Below, in pieces: positions 1-6,418 of a stretch of DNA of 11,930 nt. Position 1 is the first letter of the stretch. Each line of letters opens with the position of its first letter. Under the pieces are notes generated by a model. The model searched no databases. It worked only from the letters and a program-made list of their open reading frames with translations, and had not been told where the DNA came from. Origin of the DNA: Candidatus Aenigmatarchaeota archaeon (lineage in GTDB: Archaea > Aenigmatarchaeota > Aenigmatarchaeia > QMZP01); assembly GCA_016198605.1 (NCBI GenBank), contig JACQIG010000001.1:1-11930 (forward strand), given 5' to 3'. The translations under genes and the position numbers were made by a program.

Positions 1-27
1 GCCTGGGTTCGAATCCCAGTGACCCCA
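1..27 (+). tRNA. tRNA 3' end (partial, anticodon outside window)
   Basis: The T-arm and the 3' acceptor strand of a tRNA are present. The T-stem CTGGG (3-7) pairs with CCCAG (15-19) around the loop TTCGAAT (8-14). The 3' acceptor strand TGACCCC (20-26) and discriminator A (27) follow. CCA is not encoded, since the next bases are TGA. The anticodon lies upstream of the window, so the amino acid cannot be read; the missing 5' acceptor strand should read GGGGTCA. Confidence 0.88.
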
Positions 28-79
28 TGAGAGCATTTAAACCTGCCGGCCAATAATAGAGATATCCATTGGGTGCGTT

Positions 80-646
80 ATGGCAGAGGAATGCATATTC
101 TGCAAGATAGCCAAAGGGCACATACCGGCGAAGAAGGTGTATGAGGACGAGAGTGTGATGGCCTTCCTTGACATAAACCCCAGGAACCCTGGCCACACGC
201 TCGTGATACCCAAGGGCCACTACGAGACCCTTTTTGACATGCCCCCCAGAGAAGCCGCCGGCCTTTTCGAAAGGGTGAGGAACATAGCGGTCTCCGTCAA
301 GGAGAGCATGACCGCTGACGGGATAAGCATCTCCCAGAGCAATGGCAAGGCTGCCGGCCAGGTGGTCCCACACATGCATTTCCACATAATCCCAAGGTTC
401 AACAGCGAAGGCCCCGCGGGGCTAGAGGGCATGCTCCCCGTGAAGAGGATGGAAGACAAGGCGCTTGACAAGATAGCCGACGCCATAAAGAAGGCAAAGC
501 CCAGCGAGGACTACAGGGAGGAGAAGCCGGCCAGGGAGGAGCCGGAGGAAGAAAAGCCCAGGAAGAAAGAGGAGAAAAAGAAGAAGCCCGAGCCCGAGGA
601 TGACGAGTTTGAGGAGCTTGACCTTGAGAATTTTGAGTTTGAATGA
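80..646 (+). CDS. HIT (histidine triad) family nucleotide hydrolase, HinT-like, with charged C-terminal tail
   Basis: A 188-residue protein. Residues 1-140 form a HIT domain: the N-terminal CIFC pair (Cys5, Cys8) typical of HinT-like proteins, GHTLVIPK at 38-45, and the histidine triad HMHFHIIPR at 98-106 (His98, His100, His102). HIT proteins hydrolyse nucleotide phosphoramidates or related nucleotide conjugates, with the middle histidine as nucleophile; the exact substrate cannot be read here. Residues about 143-188 are a Glu/Lys/Pro-rich low-complexity tail ending in an acidic stretch, absent from standard HinT proteins of about 110-140 residues and probably disordered. The ATG at 80 has no Shine-Dalgarno. 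AT-rich TTTAAA (about 35-40) or AATAATA (52-58) could serve as the TATA box. The gene lies between a tRNA and a hairpin-rich spacer, so it is probably monocistronic. Confidence 0.92.
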   Translation: MAEECIFCKIAKGHIPAKKVYEDESVMAFLDINPRNPGHTLVIPKGHYETLFDMPPREAAGLFERVRNIAVSVKESMTADGISISQSNGKAAGQVVPHMHFHIIPRFNSEGPAGLEGMLPVKRMEDKALDKIADAIKKAKPSEDYREEKPAREEPEEEKPRKKEEKKKKPEPEDDEFEELDLENFEFE

Positions 647-662
647 CCACTTTTCTTACGAG

Positions 663-709
663 AGCGGATGCCTGCCGCTTATGTTATAAGCGGACTTGCT
701 ATTCCGCTT
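663..709. repeat. Alternating inverted repeats, mutually exclusive hairpins (unit A)
   Basis: Four related arms alternate in orientation: AGCGGA (663-668), CCGCTTAT (675-682), ATAAGCGG (686-693, overlapping AAGCGGA 688-694) and TCCGCTT (703-709). The inner two form a perfect 8-bp hairpin with a 3-base loop (683-685). The outer arms can instead pair with the inner ones to give two flanking hairpins; AAGCGGA with TCCGCTT is a perfect 7-bp stem. This could be a bistable RNA or a cruciform in DNA. It lies 16 bases after the HIT gene stop, so part of it may also act in that gene's 3' end. Confidence 0.7.
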
Positions 710-717
710 CTGCAGAA

Positions 718-762
718 CCCGATTGCCTTCGGCAATGGGCCCATTCGCTTTAGCGAATCGGG
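718..762. repeat. Back-to-back hairpins forming a nested palindrome (unit B)
   Basis: Two hairpins abut. In the first, CCC (718-720) plus ATTGCC (722-727) pair with GGCAAT (731-736) plus GGG (737-739), with G721 bulged. In the second, CCC (740-742) plus ATTCGCT (743-749) pair with AGCGAAT (752-758) plus GGG (760-762), with C759 bulged. The two are themselves mutual inverted copies: outer CCCGATT and AATCGGG pair, and the centre AATGGGCCCATT is a perfect palindrome, while the innermost stems differ in sequence but still pair. This resembles a folded repeat element or structured RNA; no coding signal is seen. Confidence 0.72.
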
Positions 763-787
763 AATCGGTCGGCCAAAAGAACATGAA

Positions 788-814
788 CTGTTAGCCAATT
801 CTGTTGGATAACAG
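788..814. other. Hairpin immediately upstream of the tRNA-Gly TATA box
   Basis: CTGTTA (788-793) and CCAA (795-798) pair with TTGG (804-807) and TAACAG (809-814). The result is 10 bp with a single G-A mismatch and a 5-base loop. It ends one base before the TATA-like box of the tRNA-Gly gene. It may be the last element of the structured spacer, a terminator-like structure, or a regulatory palindrome. Confidence 0.6.
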
Positions 815-815
815 C

Positions 816-827
816 TATATAATTTAA
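816..827 (+). promoter_or_regulatory. TATA box of tRNA-Gly
   Basis: TATATAATTTAA is centred about 28 bases before the first base of the tRNA. That is the spacing expected for an archaeal TBP/TFB promoter starting at or just before the tRNA 5' end. Confidence 0.72.
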
Positions 828-884
828 AATGCACTAATTCTAATCTAGGCGCCGATAGTCCAGTGGTAAGACAAGGGCCTTCCA

Positions 885-912
885 GATGCTATATCACCAA
901 TAGCATAGAGTT
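885..912 (+). other. tRNA-Gly intron 1 (canonical position 37/38)
   Basis: This is a 28-base intron. Its helix ATGCTA (886-891) with TAGCAT (901-906) is perfect and closes a 9-base loop. The central helix of a bulge-helix-bulge forms between exon CTTC (879-882) and intron AGAG (907-910), with one C-A mismatch. The 3-base bulges are CA|G at the 5' site and TT|A at the 3' site. This is the classic substrate of the archaeal tRNA splicing endonuclease. Confidence 0.85.
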
Positions 913-933
913 AGCCTTTGACGCGGGTTCGAT

Positions 934-979
934 TGGGTGCTGGCTAATACCACAGGAGCGAAGCCAGACCTTGCGGAAT
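934..979 (+). other. tRNA-Gly intron 2 (T-loop, about position 59/60)
   Basis: A 46-base insertion lies in the T-loop. The repeated ATT (932-934 and 978-980) leaves four possible registers. The 59/60 register gives a complete 4-bp central helix: exon TTCG (928-931) with intron CGGA (974-977). The 3' bulge is AT|T, and the 5' side is AT|T. Inside the intron CTGGCT (940-945) pairs with AGCCAG (962-967), extended by GGGT (935-938) with ACCT (968-971). The 5' bulge is opposed by two unpaired bases (972-973), so the motif is relaxed rather than canonical. Introns near this position are known in Thermoproteales tRNAs. Confidence 0.8.
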
Positions 980-1045
980 TCCCGCTCGGCGCATAAGATG
1001 GAAATATTGTGCATGAATGCCGTTGGCACAAGCGGACAAACAATG

Positions 1046-1054
1046 CTTAAAAAG
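1046..1054 (+). promoter_or_regulatory. Candidate TATA box of purM
   Basis: CTTAAAAAG is centred about 35 bases before the purM ATG. That would place transcription start a few bases upstream of the start codon. No Shine-Dalgarno sequence precedes the ATG. Confidence 0.45.
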
Positions 1055-1084
1055 CTTTCCTTCCAAGGTTAAACAGTTTTTATC

Positions 1085-2233
1085 ATGGACGGTTCAAGAT
1101 ACGGCGAACTGGGCGTTGACGTCCACAAGGCCGGCATAGAGGCTTTCAGGGATGCCGTCTCCGGCATTTACAGGCACGCCTTTTGCGATATCCATCCGGA
1201 CCCTGACATGCCAGGCTATGGCTTTGTCCACCACACTGATGGCACAGGCAGCAAGCCAGTCCAGAACTACCTGAATTGGAAAGAGACAGGCGACCTGGAA
1301 TCCTTCAGGGGGATCGCCCAGGACACGCTGGCCATGAACATCGGTGACGCGTTCTGCGTGGGAATCCCCACCTCAGGCAGTTTTGTTGACTACGTTGCAA
1401 TAAACAGGTTCCACGCCCCAAAGAAGGAAGCCCTTCAAATACTTGCAGAGGATTTCACAAAGCTCTTTGGAATGCTGGACGGTTACGGAATCAGGATAAT
1501 GTTTGCCGGCGGCGAGACCGCAGACCTTCCAGACCAGCTGAGGACCCTGGATGTCGCAGGCGCAATCCACGCAAGGTACAAGCTGGACTCCGTCATCACC
1601 GGCGAGGAAATCAGGCCGGGCGACACAATAATAGGCCTTGCAAGCGGCGGCCAGGCCAAATATGAAAGCAAACCTGCCGGAGCCATCATGAGCAACGGCC
1701 TCACACTCGCGCGCCATTGCCTGATGAGGCATGAATTCGGGGAAAAATACCCTGAGATAAGGGAACCTGGCAATGAATATACAGGCCCCTTCTCGCCAAC
1801 GGATGTTGTGGAAGGGATAGAAGGGACAGTAGGCGAAGAGCTCACAAGGCCAACAAGGATATTCGCCCCGGCTTTCAAGGGCGCAATAGAGCATTTCGGG
1901 AATTCCATCCACGGCATCGTGTTCAACACTGGAGGGGGCCACACAAAGTGCCTGAGGGTTGGCAGGGGCATAATGTACGTCAAGGACAGCCTGCCTGACC
2001 CGCCTGCCATCTTCAAGATGGTGCAGGGGCACGGGCGCGTCCCATGGAAAGAGATGTACGAGGATTTCAACATGGGCGTCGGCGCGGAACTGTATGTGGA
2101 CAGCGCTGCCTCTTCAGAGGTGCAGGAATTTGTCCGGGAAGAATTCAACATTGCCGCATCAAGAATCGGGAAGTGCGGAAAGTGCGATGGCAAGAACAAG
2201 GTCCGTTTGGAAACCATTCATGGGAATTTCTAA
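1085..2233 (+). CDS. purM: Phosphoribosylformylglycinamidine cyclo-ligase (AIR synthetase)
   Basis: A 382-residue PurM: ATP-dependent ring closure of FGAM to aminoimidazole ribotide in IMP biosynthesis, in the cytoplasm. Motifs visible in order: TDGTGSK (51-57), MNIGDAFCVG (84-93, the usual MNVND region), AGGETAD (141-147), GDTIIGLASGG (179-189), SNGLTLAR (203-210), TRPTRIFAP (254-262), NTGGGHTK (281-288) and FNMGVG (328-333). The insert between the GLAS motif and SNGLT, the WKETGD...GIAQD segment and the length above the usual 330-350 residues resemble the longer PurM branch I associate with Bacteroidetes. This is recall, not a search. The C-terminus carries a CxxC pair (Cys364, Cys367). The ATG at 1085 fits a short leader from the upstream TATA-like box. 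It lies 55 bases before guaA, also a purine gene, but guaA has its own promoter. Confidence 0.93.
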   Translation: MDGSRYGELGVDVHKAGIEAFRDAVSGIYRHAFCDIHPDPDMPGYGFVHHTDGTGSKPVQNYLNWKETGDLESFRGIAQDTLAMNIGDAFCVGIPTSGSFVDYVAINRFHAPKKEALQILAEDFTKLFGMLDGYGIRIMFAGGETADLPDQLRTLDVAGAIHARYKLDSVITGEEIRPGDTIIGLASGGQAKYESKPAGAIMSNGLTLARHCLMRHEFGEKYPEIREPGNEYTGPFSPTDVVEGIEGTVGEELTRPTRIFAPAFKGAIEHFGNSIHGIVFNTGGGHTKCLRVGRGIMYVKDSLPDPPAIFKMVQGHGRVPWKEMYEDFNMGVGAELYVDSAASSEVQEFVREEFNIAASRIGKCGKCDGKNKVRLETIHGNF

Positions 2234-2258
2234 TATTGAAGGATACACCAAGATAATA

Positions 2259-2266
2259 ATATAAAG
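2259..2266 (+). promoter_or_regulatory. TATA box of guaA
   Basis: ATATAAAG is centred about 27 bases before the guaA ATG at 2289. This predicts a leaderless mRNA starting at or next to the start codon, transcribed independently of purM. Confidence 0.65.
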
Positions 2267-2288
2267 TTTACCCAGGATATTATCAATC

Positions 2289-4085
2289 ATGGACACGATA
2301 ACGGTAATTGATTTTGGCGGGCAGTATACGCACCTGATAGCTGAAAGGCTGAGGGACCGCGGCTTCTATGCTGTTGTTGCTCCCCCCGGGACGCCCCTTG
2401 AACAGCTGTCTTATTCCAGGGGCATAATACTCTCTGGCGGCCCCAAGAGCGTTTATGATGATGGCGCACCACGGTGCGACCCGGGGATATTCCAGGGGGA
2501 TATTCCCGTGCTGGGCATATGTTACGGCGCACAGCTGATGGCCCACTGCATGGGCGGCAAGGTGCAGCCAGGAGAGACCAGGGAGTACGGGAAAAACAGC
2601 CTCCTGAGGCAGCCAGACGGAAGCGCGCTGTTCGACGGCCTGGATGAAGCTGAGCCCGTGTGGATGAGCCACGGGGATTGCATAACAGACGCAGGCCCGG
2701 CTTTTGACATAATCGGGACTTCAGCCAGCGGGATAATCGCCGCAATCAGGGCGCGCGGCAGGGAAGTTTACGGCGTGCAGTTCCACCCTGAAGTGAAGCA
2801 CACGCCAAGGGGCCTTGATGTCCTTGAGAATTTTGCCGGCAAGATATGCGGCTCCAGAAAGGAATGGACGGGGGGGAGTGACATAGAGGACGCGGTCGGG
2901 TACATAAGGGAAACTGTCGGCAATTCCAGCGTTGGCGCGATGACAAGCTTCGGCGTAGATTCGTCCGTGGCAGCCAAGCTGACCAGCATGTCATACGGAG
3001 ACAAAGCGCTGATATTATACGTATCAGGCCTTGACAGGAAAGGCGATCCGCAAAGGGCTGAAAGGCTTGCGGGACGGATGGATCTGCATAACTTCCACAT
3101 AGTTGACGCGGAAGACAGGTTCATAGGATCCCTGTCAGGCATCACGGACCCCCAGGCACAGAGGAACGTTATAGGCAACCTTTACGTGGAGCTTTTTGAT
3201 GATTATGTTGAAGGCATGGGGTGGGACAAGGACAAGACTTTCTTTGTCCAAGGGACTCTATACACAGACAGGGTGGAAAGCGGGGAAGGCGTTGGCAGCC
3301 TGGCGGCAAACATAAAGACGCACCATAACGTGGGCGCCAGCCTCATCATGGAGAAAAAGCAGAAGGGCCTAATCGTGGAGCCGAATAAATGGAAATACAA
3401 GGACGGCGCAAGGAAGAGGGCCCGAGCTCTTGGGCTCCCTGACGAGATAGTAAACGCCCAGCCTTTCCCCGGGCCGGGGCTGGCCCTGAGGATGATAAAC
3501 GAGGTCGGCATTCCCGAAGATGTGGCAGGCATCTATGGAAGGGCAAACGGCATTGTAAGCAGATACGGCCTTAATGGGTATGTATTCCCCATCAGGACAG
3601 TGGGCGTGATTGGCGACCAGAGGGCATACATGAACCTGCTACTGACAGAAGGGAATCCTGATTTCCAAGACAGGGCTGCCGCAGCCACGGAGGTTGTAAA
3701 CAGGGTCAGGGGCATAGGCAGGGTTGCATATTCCTTCTCCCGCGGCCTTGACCAGGCCGCGTTTTTGGGCACAAAGCCGCTTGCTTTTGACAAGAAAAAC
3801 CTGCGCCTTCTGCGCGAAATAGACGATTCAGTAAACGAGGCTGCCAGGGGATACGGCCTGATGGGCAAGATATCCCAGATGCCTGTCATCCTCTTCCCCG
3901 GTCCAGGAAAGCCGTGGGTCGGCATAAGGCCCGTGGGCACAGAGGATTACATGACAGCTGCGCCTGTTGAATTCCCGGCCAGATTGGCAGGGGAACTGAC
4001 AGAAAAACTGATGGGCTCTTATGATCTCGGGGGCGTGGCCTTTGACGACACAAGCAAGCCGCCGGCCACGATAGAGTGGAAGTAG
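2289..4085 (+). CDS. guaA: GMP synthase (glutamine-hydrolysing), single-chain long form
   Basis: A 598-residue protein that converts XMP, ATP and glutamine to GMP. The class I glutamine amidotransferase domain (1-185) has ILSGGPKSVYD (47-57), nucleophile Cys78 in GICYGAQ, and His166/Glu168 in QFHPE. The ATP-pyrophosphatase domain begins near 200; its PP-loop reads SFGVDSS (220-226) where the family has SGGVDS. Conserved later motifs are QGTLY (321-325), THHNVG (344-349), QPFPGPGL (391-398) and the C-terminal KPPATIEW (590-597). The C-terminal dimerisation part is longer than in the roughly 525-residue bacterial enzyme and contains GKISQMPVIL (526-535), a match to the long eukaryotic-type GMP synthases. 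Many archaea instead use two separate subunits, so a fused long form suggests a different ancestry or transfer. The substituted loop may affect ATP binding; the remaining motifs argue it is still an active gene. Confidence 0.94.
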   Translation: MDTITVIDFGGQYTHLIAERLRDRGFYAVVAPPGTPLEQLSYSRGIILSGGPKSVYDDGAPRCDPGIFQGDIPVLGICYGAQLMAHCMGGKVQPGETREYGKNSLLRQPDGSALFDGLDEAEPVWMSHGDCITDAGPAFDIIGTSASGIIAAIRARGREVYGVQFHPEVKHTPRGLDVLENFAGKICGSRKEWTGGSDIEDAVGYIRETVGNSSVGAMTSFGVDSSVAAKLTSMSYGDKALILYVSGLDRKGDPQRAERLAGRMDLHNFHIVDAEDRFIGSLSGITDPQAQRNVIGNLYVELFDDYVEGMGWDKDKTFFVQGTLYTDRVESGEGVGSLAANIKTHHNVGASLIMEKKQKGLIVEPNKWKYKDGARKRARALGLPDEIVNAQPFPGPGLALRMINEVGIPEDVAGIYGRANGIVSRYGLNGYVFPIRTVGVIGDQRAYMNLLLTEGNPDFQDRAAAATEVVNRVRGIGRVAYSFSRGLDQAAFLGTKPLAFDKKNLRLLREIDDSVNEAARGYGLMGKISQMPVILFPGPGKPWVGIRPVGTEDYMTAAPVEFPARLAGELTEKLMGSYDLGGVAFDDTSKPPATIEWK

Positions 4086-4121
4086 GAATCATTCGCCCTT
4101 TCCCTTATTAAACCGGAAGCG

Positions 4122-4132
4122 ATATATTATAA
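4122..4132 (+). promoter_or_regulatory. TATA box of the beta-propeller gene
   Basis: ATATATTATAA is centred about 24 bases before the ATG at 4151. This supports that ATG, rather than the in-frame TTG at 4142, as the start of a leaderless message. Confidence 0.65.
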
Positions 4133-4150
4133 GCACCACAATTGGTTTTT

Positions 4151-6388
4151 ATGAAAGGCTCTTTTGTGCTACCTGTGGCTGCCGCGGCTGTGGTTGCTGT
4201 AGTGCTGGCTTCCTCAATAATGCTCTATAACCAGGGTGGCAATGCCAACATCTTTCCCACATCCGGGTCGCAACTGAAGAAGTTCTCCTCAATGGAGGAG
4301 CTTGTTGATTATGTAAAGGCCCCCCAGCAGGCTGGAGGCGGCTATTTTGGCGGGCCGGTGTTCCAGGGAGCATTGTCAGACCGCGCAGGGATTCCTGAAG
4401 CTTTGCCAGCTGCCGCAGGAGAAGGCAAATCAACTGCTACAGCGGACTACTCAACGACAAACATCCAGGTTGCCGGCGTTGACGAGCCTGACATAGTGAA
4501 GAACGACGGCAAGTATATCTACACGGTCTCAGGGAGCAATGTTGTGATTGTTGACGCGTATCCTGCGGAGGAGGCCAGCGTGCTTGCGGAGATGGACACC
4601 GGTGGTGCAATAGCTGACATATTCATCAATGGGGACAGGCTTGTCATCTTCGGCCACCTGCAGGAGTCCTATCCATATCCGGTGCCCTTAGGGGGTGAAG
4701 GCATCGCAGAACAAGACATAGCAGCCCCTGCAATTGGCGGCATCATTGCCCCGCGATACCCATATTTTTACCAACAGAAGGCATTCGTGCAATTGTATGA
4801 CATTTCAGACAGGCAGAACCCTGGCATAACCAGGAACATCACAGTCAGCGGGAGTTACTATGACGCCAGGATGATTGGCGATAATGTTTATGTGATAATC
4901 AACACCCCTGTGAGCCTCTTCGGCAACGGGGACGATGTCGTGATACCGCTTGTCGCGGAAGCAGGAAGGGCGCTGCCTTCACCCACTGTAGTCTTCCCGG
5001 ATGTGTATTACTTTGACAACCCTGACTGGTCATACAGGTTCACCACCATATTTTCAATAAAACTAAATGACGACAGCAGCGCCCCGCAGAGCAGGATTTT
5101 CCTGATGGGCGACGCGCAGAACATATTCGTCTCGCAGGACAACATCTACGTCACATACCAGAAGAACATACAGCCGCTTGAGATGGCGGACAGGCTGATA
5201 GACGAGGTCATCATACCCATTGTGCCAGGGCTGGAGCCCCAGATACGGGAGATAAGGGCGCAGGACATCCCTGACTACCAGAAGACCCAGAGGATACAGG
5301 AGCTGGTAGGGGATTACATGGCAAAGCTGAGCGCGGAAGAGCTGGAGCAGCTGCAGGCAGATGCGCAGCAGAGGATGCAGGAGTTCCAGTCAAGGCTTGC
5401 GAAAGAGCTGGAGAGGACAATAATACACAGGATTGCCATAGACAACGGCAGGATAGAGCATGAGGCCGAAGGAAGCGTCCCGGGCCATGTGCTTAATCAG
5501 TTCTCCATGGACGAGTTTGAAGGGCATTTCAGGATTGCCACAACTACAAGCCCGCAGTACTTCGCGGGCGGCACGGCCGAGAAGCAGAAGAACCATGTTT
5601 ATGTCCTTGACGGGAGCCTCAACACGGTGGGGAAGCTTGAGGACCTGGCCCCGGGGGAGAGCATCTATTCCGCAAGGTTCATCAGCGGAAGGGCATACCT
5701 CGTGACGTTCAAGCAGGTTGACCCGCTTTTCGTGATAGACCTGAGCGACCCTGCAAACCCGAGGGAGCTCGGGAGGCTCAAGATACCGGGATTCTCCAAT
5801 TACCTGCACCCGTATGACGAGAACCACATAATCGGAATAGGCAAGGACGTTGATGAGAGCATTGACGCGGACAAGGTACATTCGGATGACGCCGTGTATT
5901 ACACCGCGATAAAGGGCGTGAAGCTGTCCCTGTTTGACGTGAGCGACGTGGAGCACCCAAGAGAAGTAGCAAAGTACGTGATAGGCGACCGCGGGACTGA
6001 ATCAGAGGCGCTGCAGGACCACAAGGCATTCCTGTTCAGCAGGGAGAAAGGCCTCCTGGTGATACCAATACTGCTTGCTGAAAGCTCTGAGAAGCCAGGC
6101 TTTGACTATTACACCCAATATGCATTCCAGGGTGCCTACGTCTTTGGCCTCACCCTTGATGGAGGGTTCGAGCTGAAGGGCAGGATCACGCATGCCGATG
6201 AGGCGGCAAAGAATGAATATTATTACTACGGGCCATACGCAGTCAGGAGGTCCCTTTACATAGGCAACACGCTTTACACAGTTTCAGGCAAGGTGATAAA
6301 GATGAACGACCTGGAAGGCCTGGATGAGATAAACAAGGTGGAGCTGCCTTTTGAGGAGTCCCCCTCAACCTATCCTTATTACAGATAA
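4151..6388 (+). CDS. Membrane-anchored or secreted beta-propeller domain protein (Beta_propel family)
   Basis: About 745 residues from the ATG at 4151. Residues 5-27 are one hydrophobic helix after MKGS, with no obvious lipobox: an N-terminal anchor or uncleaved signal, placing the rest outside the cell. After a Gly/Ala-rich linker the propeller starts with TTNIQVAGVDEPDIVKNDGK (102-121), the hallmark of the family of secreted proteins with a C-terminal beta-propeller distantly related to WD40 (Pfam Beta_propel). Repeated blade-like strands such as VYVIINTP, IYVTYQ, HVYVLDG and AYLVTF follow, with 'DLSDPANPRELGRL' style blade ends. A charged helical segment rich in Glu/Gln/Arg (about 344-425) interrupts the propeller and is likely a coiled-coil excursion. 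No catalytic motif is seen; the biochemical role is unknown, and binding or a surface scaffold is the likeliest guess. Confidence 0.85.
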   Translation: MKGSFVLPVAAAAVVAVVLASSIMLYNQGGNANIFPTSGSQLKKFSSMEELVDYVKAPQQAGGGYFGGPVFQGALSDRAGIPEALPAAAGEGKSTATADYSTTNIQVAGVDEPDIVKNDGKYIYTVSGSNVVIVDAYPAEEASVLAEMDTGGAIADIFINGDRLVIFGHLQESYPYPVPLGGEGIAEQDIAAPAIGGIIAPRYPYFYQQKAFVQLYDISDRQNPGITRNITVSGSYYDARMIGDNVYVIINTPVSLFGNGDDVVIPLVAEAGRALPSPTVVFPDVYYFDNPDWSYRFTTIFSIKLNDDSSAPQSRIFLMGDAQNIFVSQDNIYVTYQKNIQPLEMADRLIDEVIIPIVPGLEPQIREIRAQDIPDYQKTQRIQELVGDYMAKLSAEELEQLQADAQQRMQEFQSRLAKELERTIIHRIAIDNGRIEHEAEGSVPGHVLNQFSMDEFEGHFRIATTTSPQYFAGGTAEKQKNHVYVLDGSLNTVGKLEDLAPGESIYSARFISGRAYLVTFKQVDPLFVIDLSDPANPRELGRLKIPGFSNYLHPYDENHIIGIGKDVDESIDADKVHSDDAVYYTAIKGVKLSLFDVSDVEHPREVAKYVIGDRGTESEALQDHKAFLFSREKGLLVIPILLAESSEKPGFDYYTQYAFQGAYVFGLTLDGGFELKGRITHADEAAKNEYYYYGPYAVRRSLYIGNTLYTVSGKVIKMNDLEGLDEINKVELPFEESPSTYPYYR

Positions 6389-6418
6389 TGATTTATTCTC
6401 CTGTTCCATTCTATTATA

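Larger units (their letters stand above)
849..993 (+). tRNA. tRNA-Gly(UCC) interrupted by two introns (positions 37/38 and about 59/60)
   Basis: The acceptor GCGCCGA (849-855) pairs perfectly with TCGGCGC (986-992), with discriminator A993 and no encoded CCA. The D-arm is GTCC (858-861), loop AGTGGTAA, GAC (870-872). The anticodon stem AGGGC (874-878) pairs with GCCTT (914-918), and the anticodon TCC is at 881-883. The T-stem GCGGG (923-927) pairs with CCCGC (981-985). Removing 885-912 and 934-979 leaves a normal 71-nt archaeal tRNA-Gly reading GGA codons. The T-loop TTCGATT is split by the second insertion. A simple tRNA search may miss this gene or misplace its boundaries. The uninterrupted arms and the pairing at both junctions argue for a functional gene rather than a decayed one. 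Confidence 0.9.

Noticed and set aside
663..762. CRISPR array
   Set aside because: The repeats are few, short and alternate in orientation with no regular spacers.
863..1072. Open frame of 69 codons on the + strand
   Set aside because: It runs through the tRNA-Gly gene and both of its introns; the tRNA explains the sequence.
1013..1072. A 19-codon frame and a 6-bp hairpin (1007-1031) before purM
   Set aside because: There is no ribosome binding site and it lies in the tRNA-to-purM spacer that carries the purM TATA-like box; the hairpin is too weak to name.
1373..2217. Long minus-strand frames opposite purM and other large genes
   Set aside because: They are antisense shadows of strongly conserved proteins and show no family pattern or start signals.
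4142..4150. TTG at 4142 as the start of the beta-propeller gene
   Set aside because: The ATG at 4151 fits the TATA spacing and begins a clean Lys-plus-hydrophobic-helix N-terminus.
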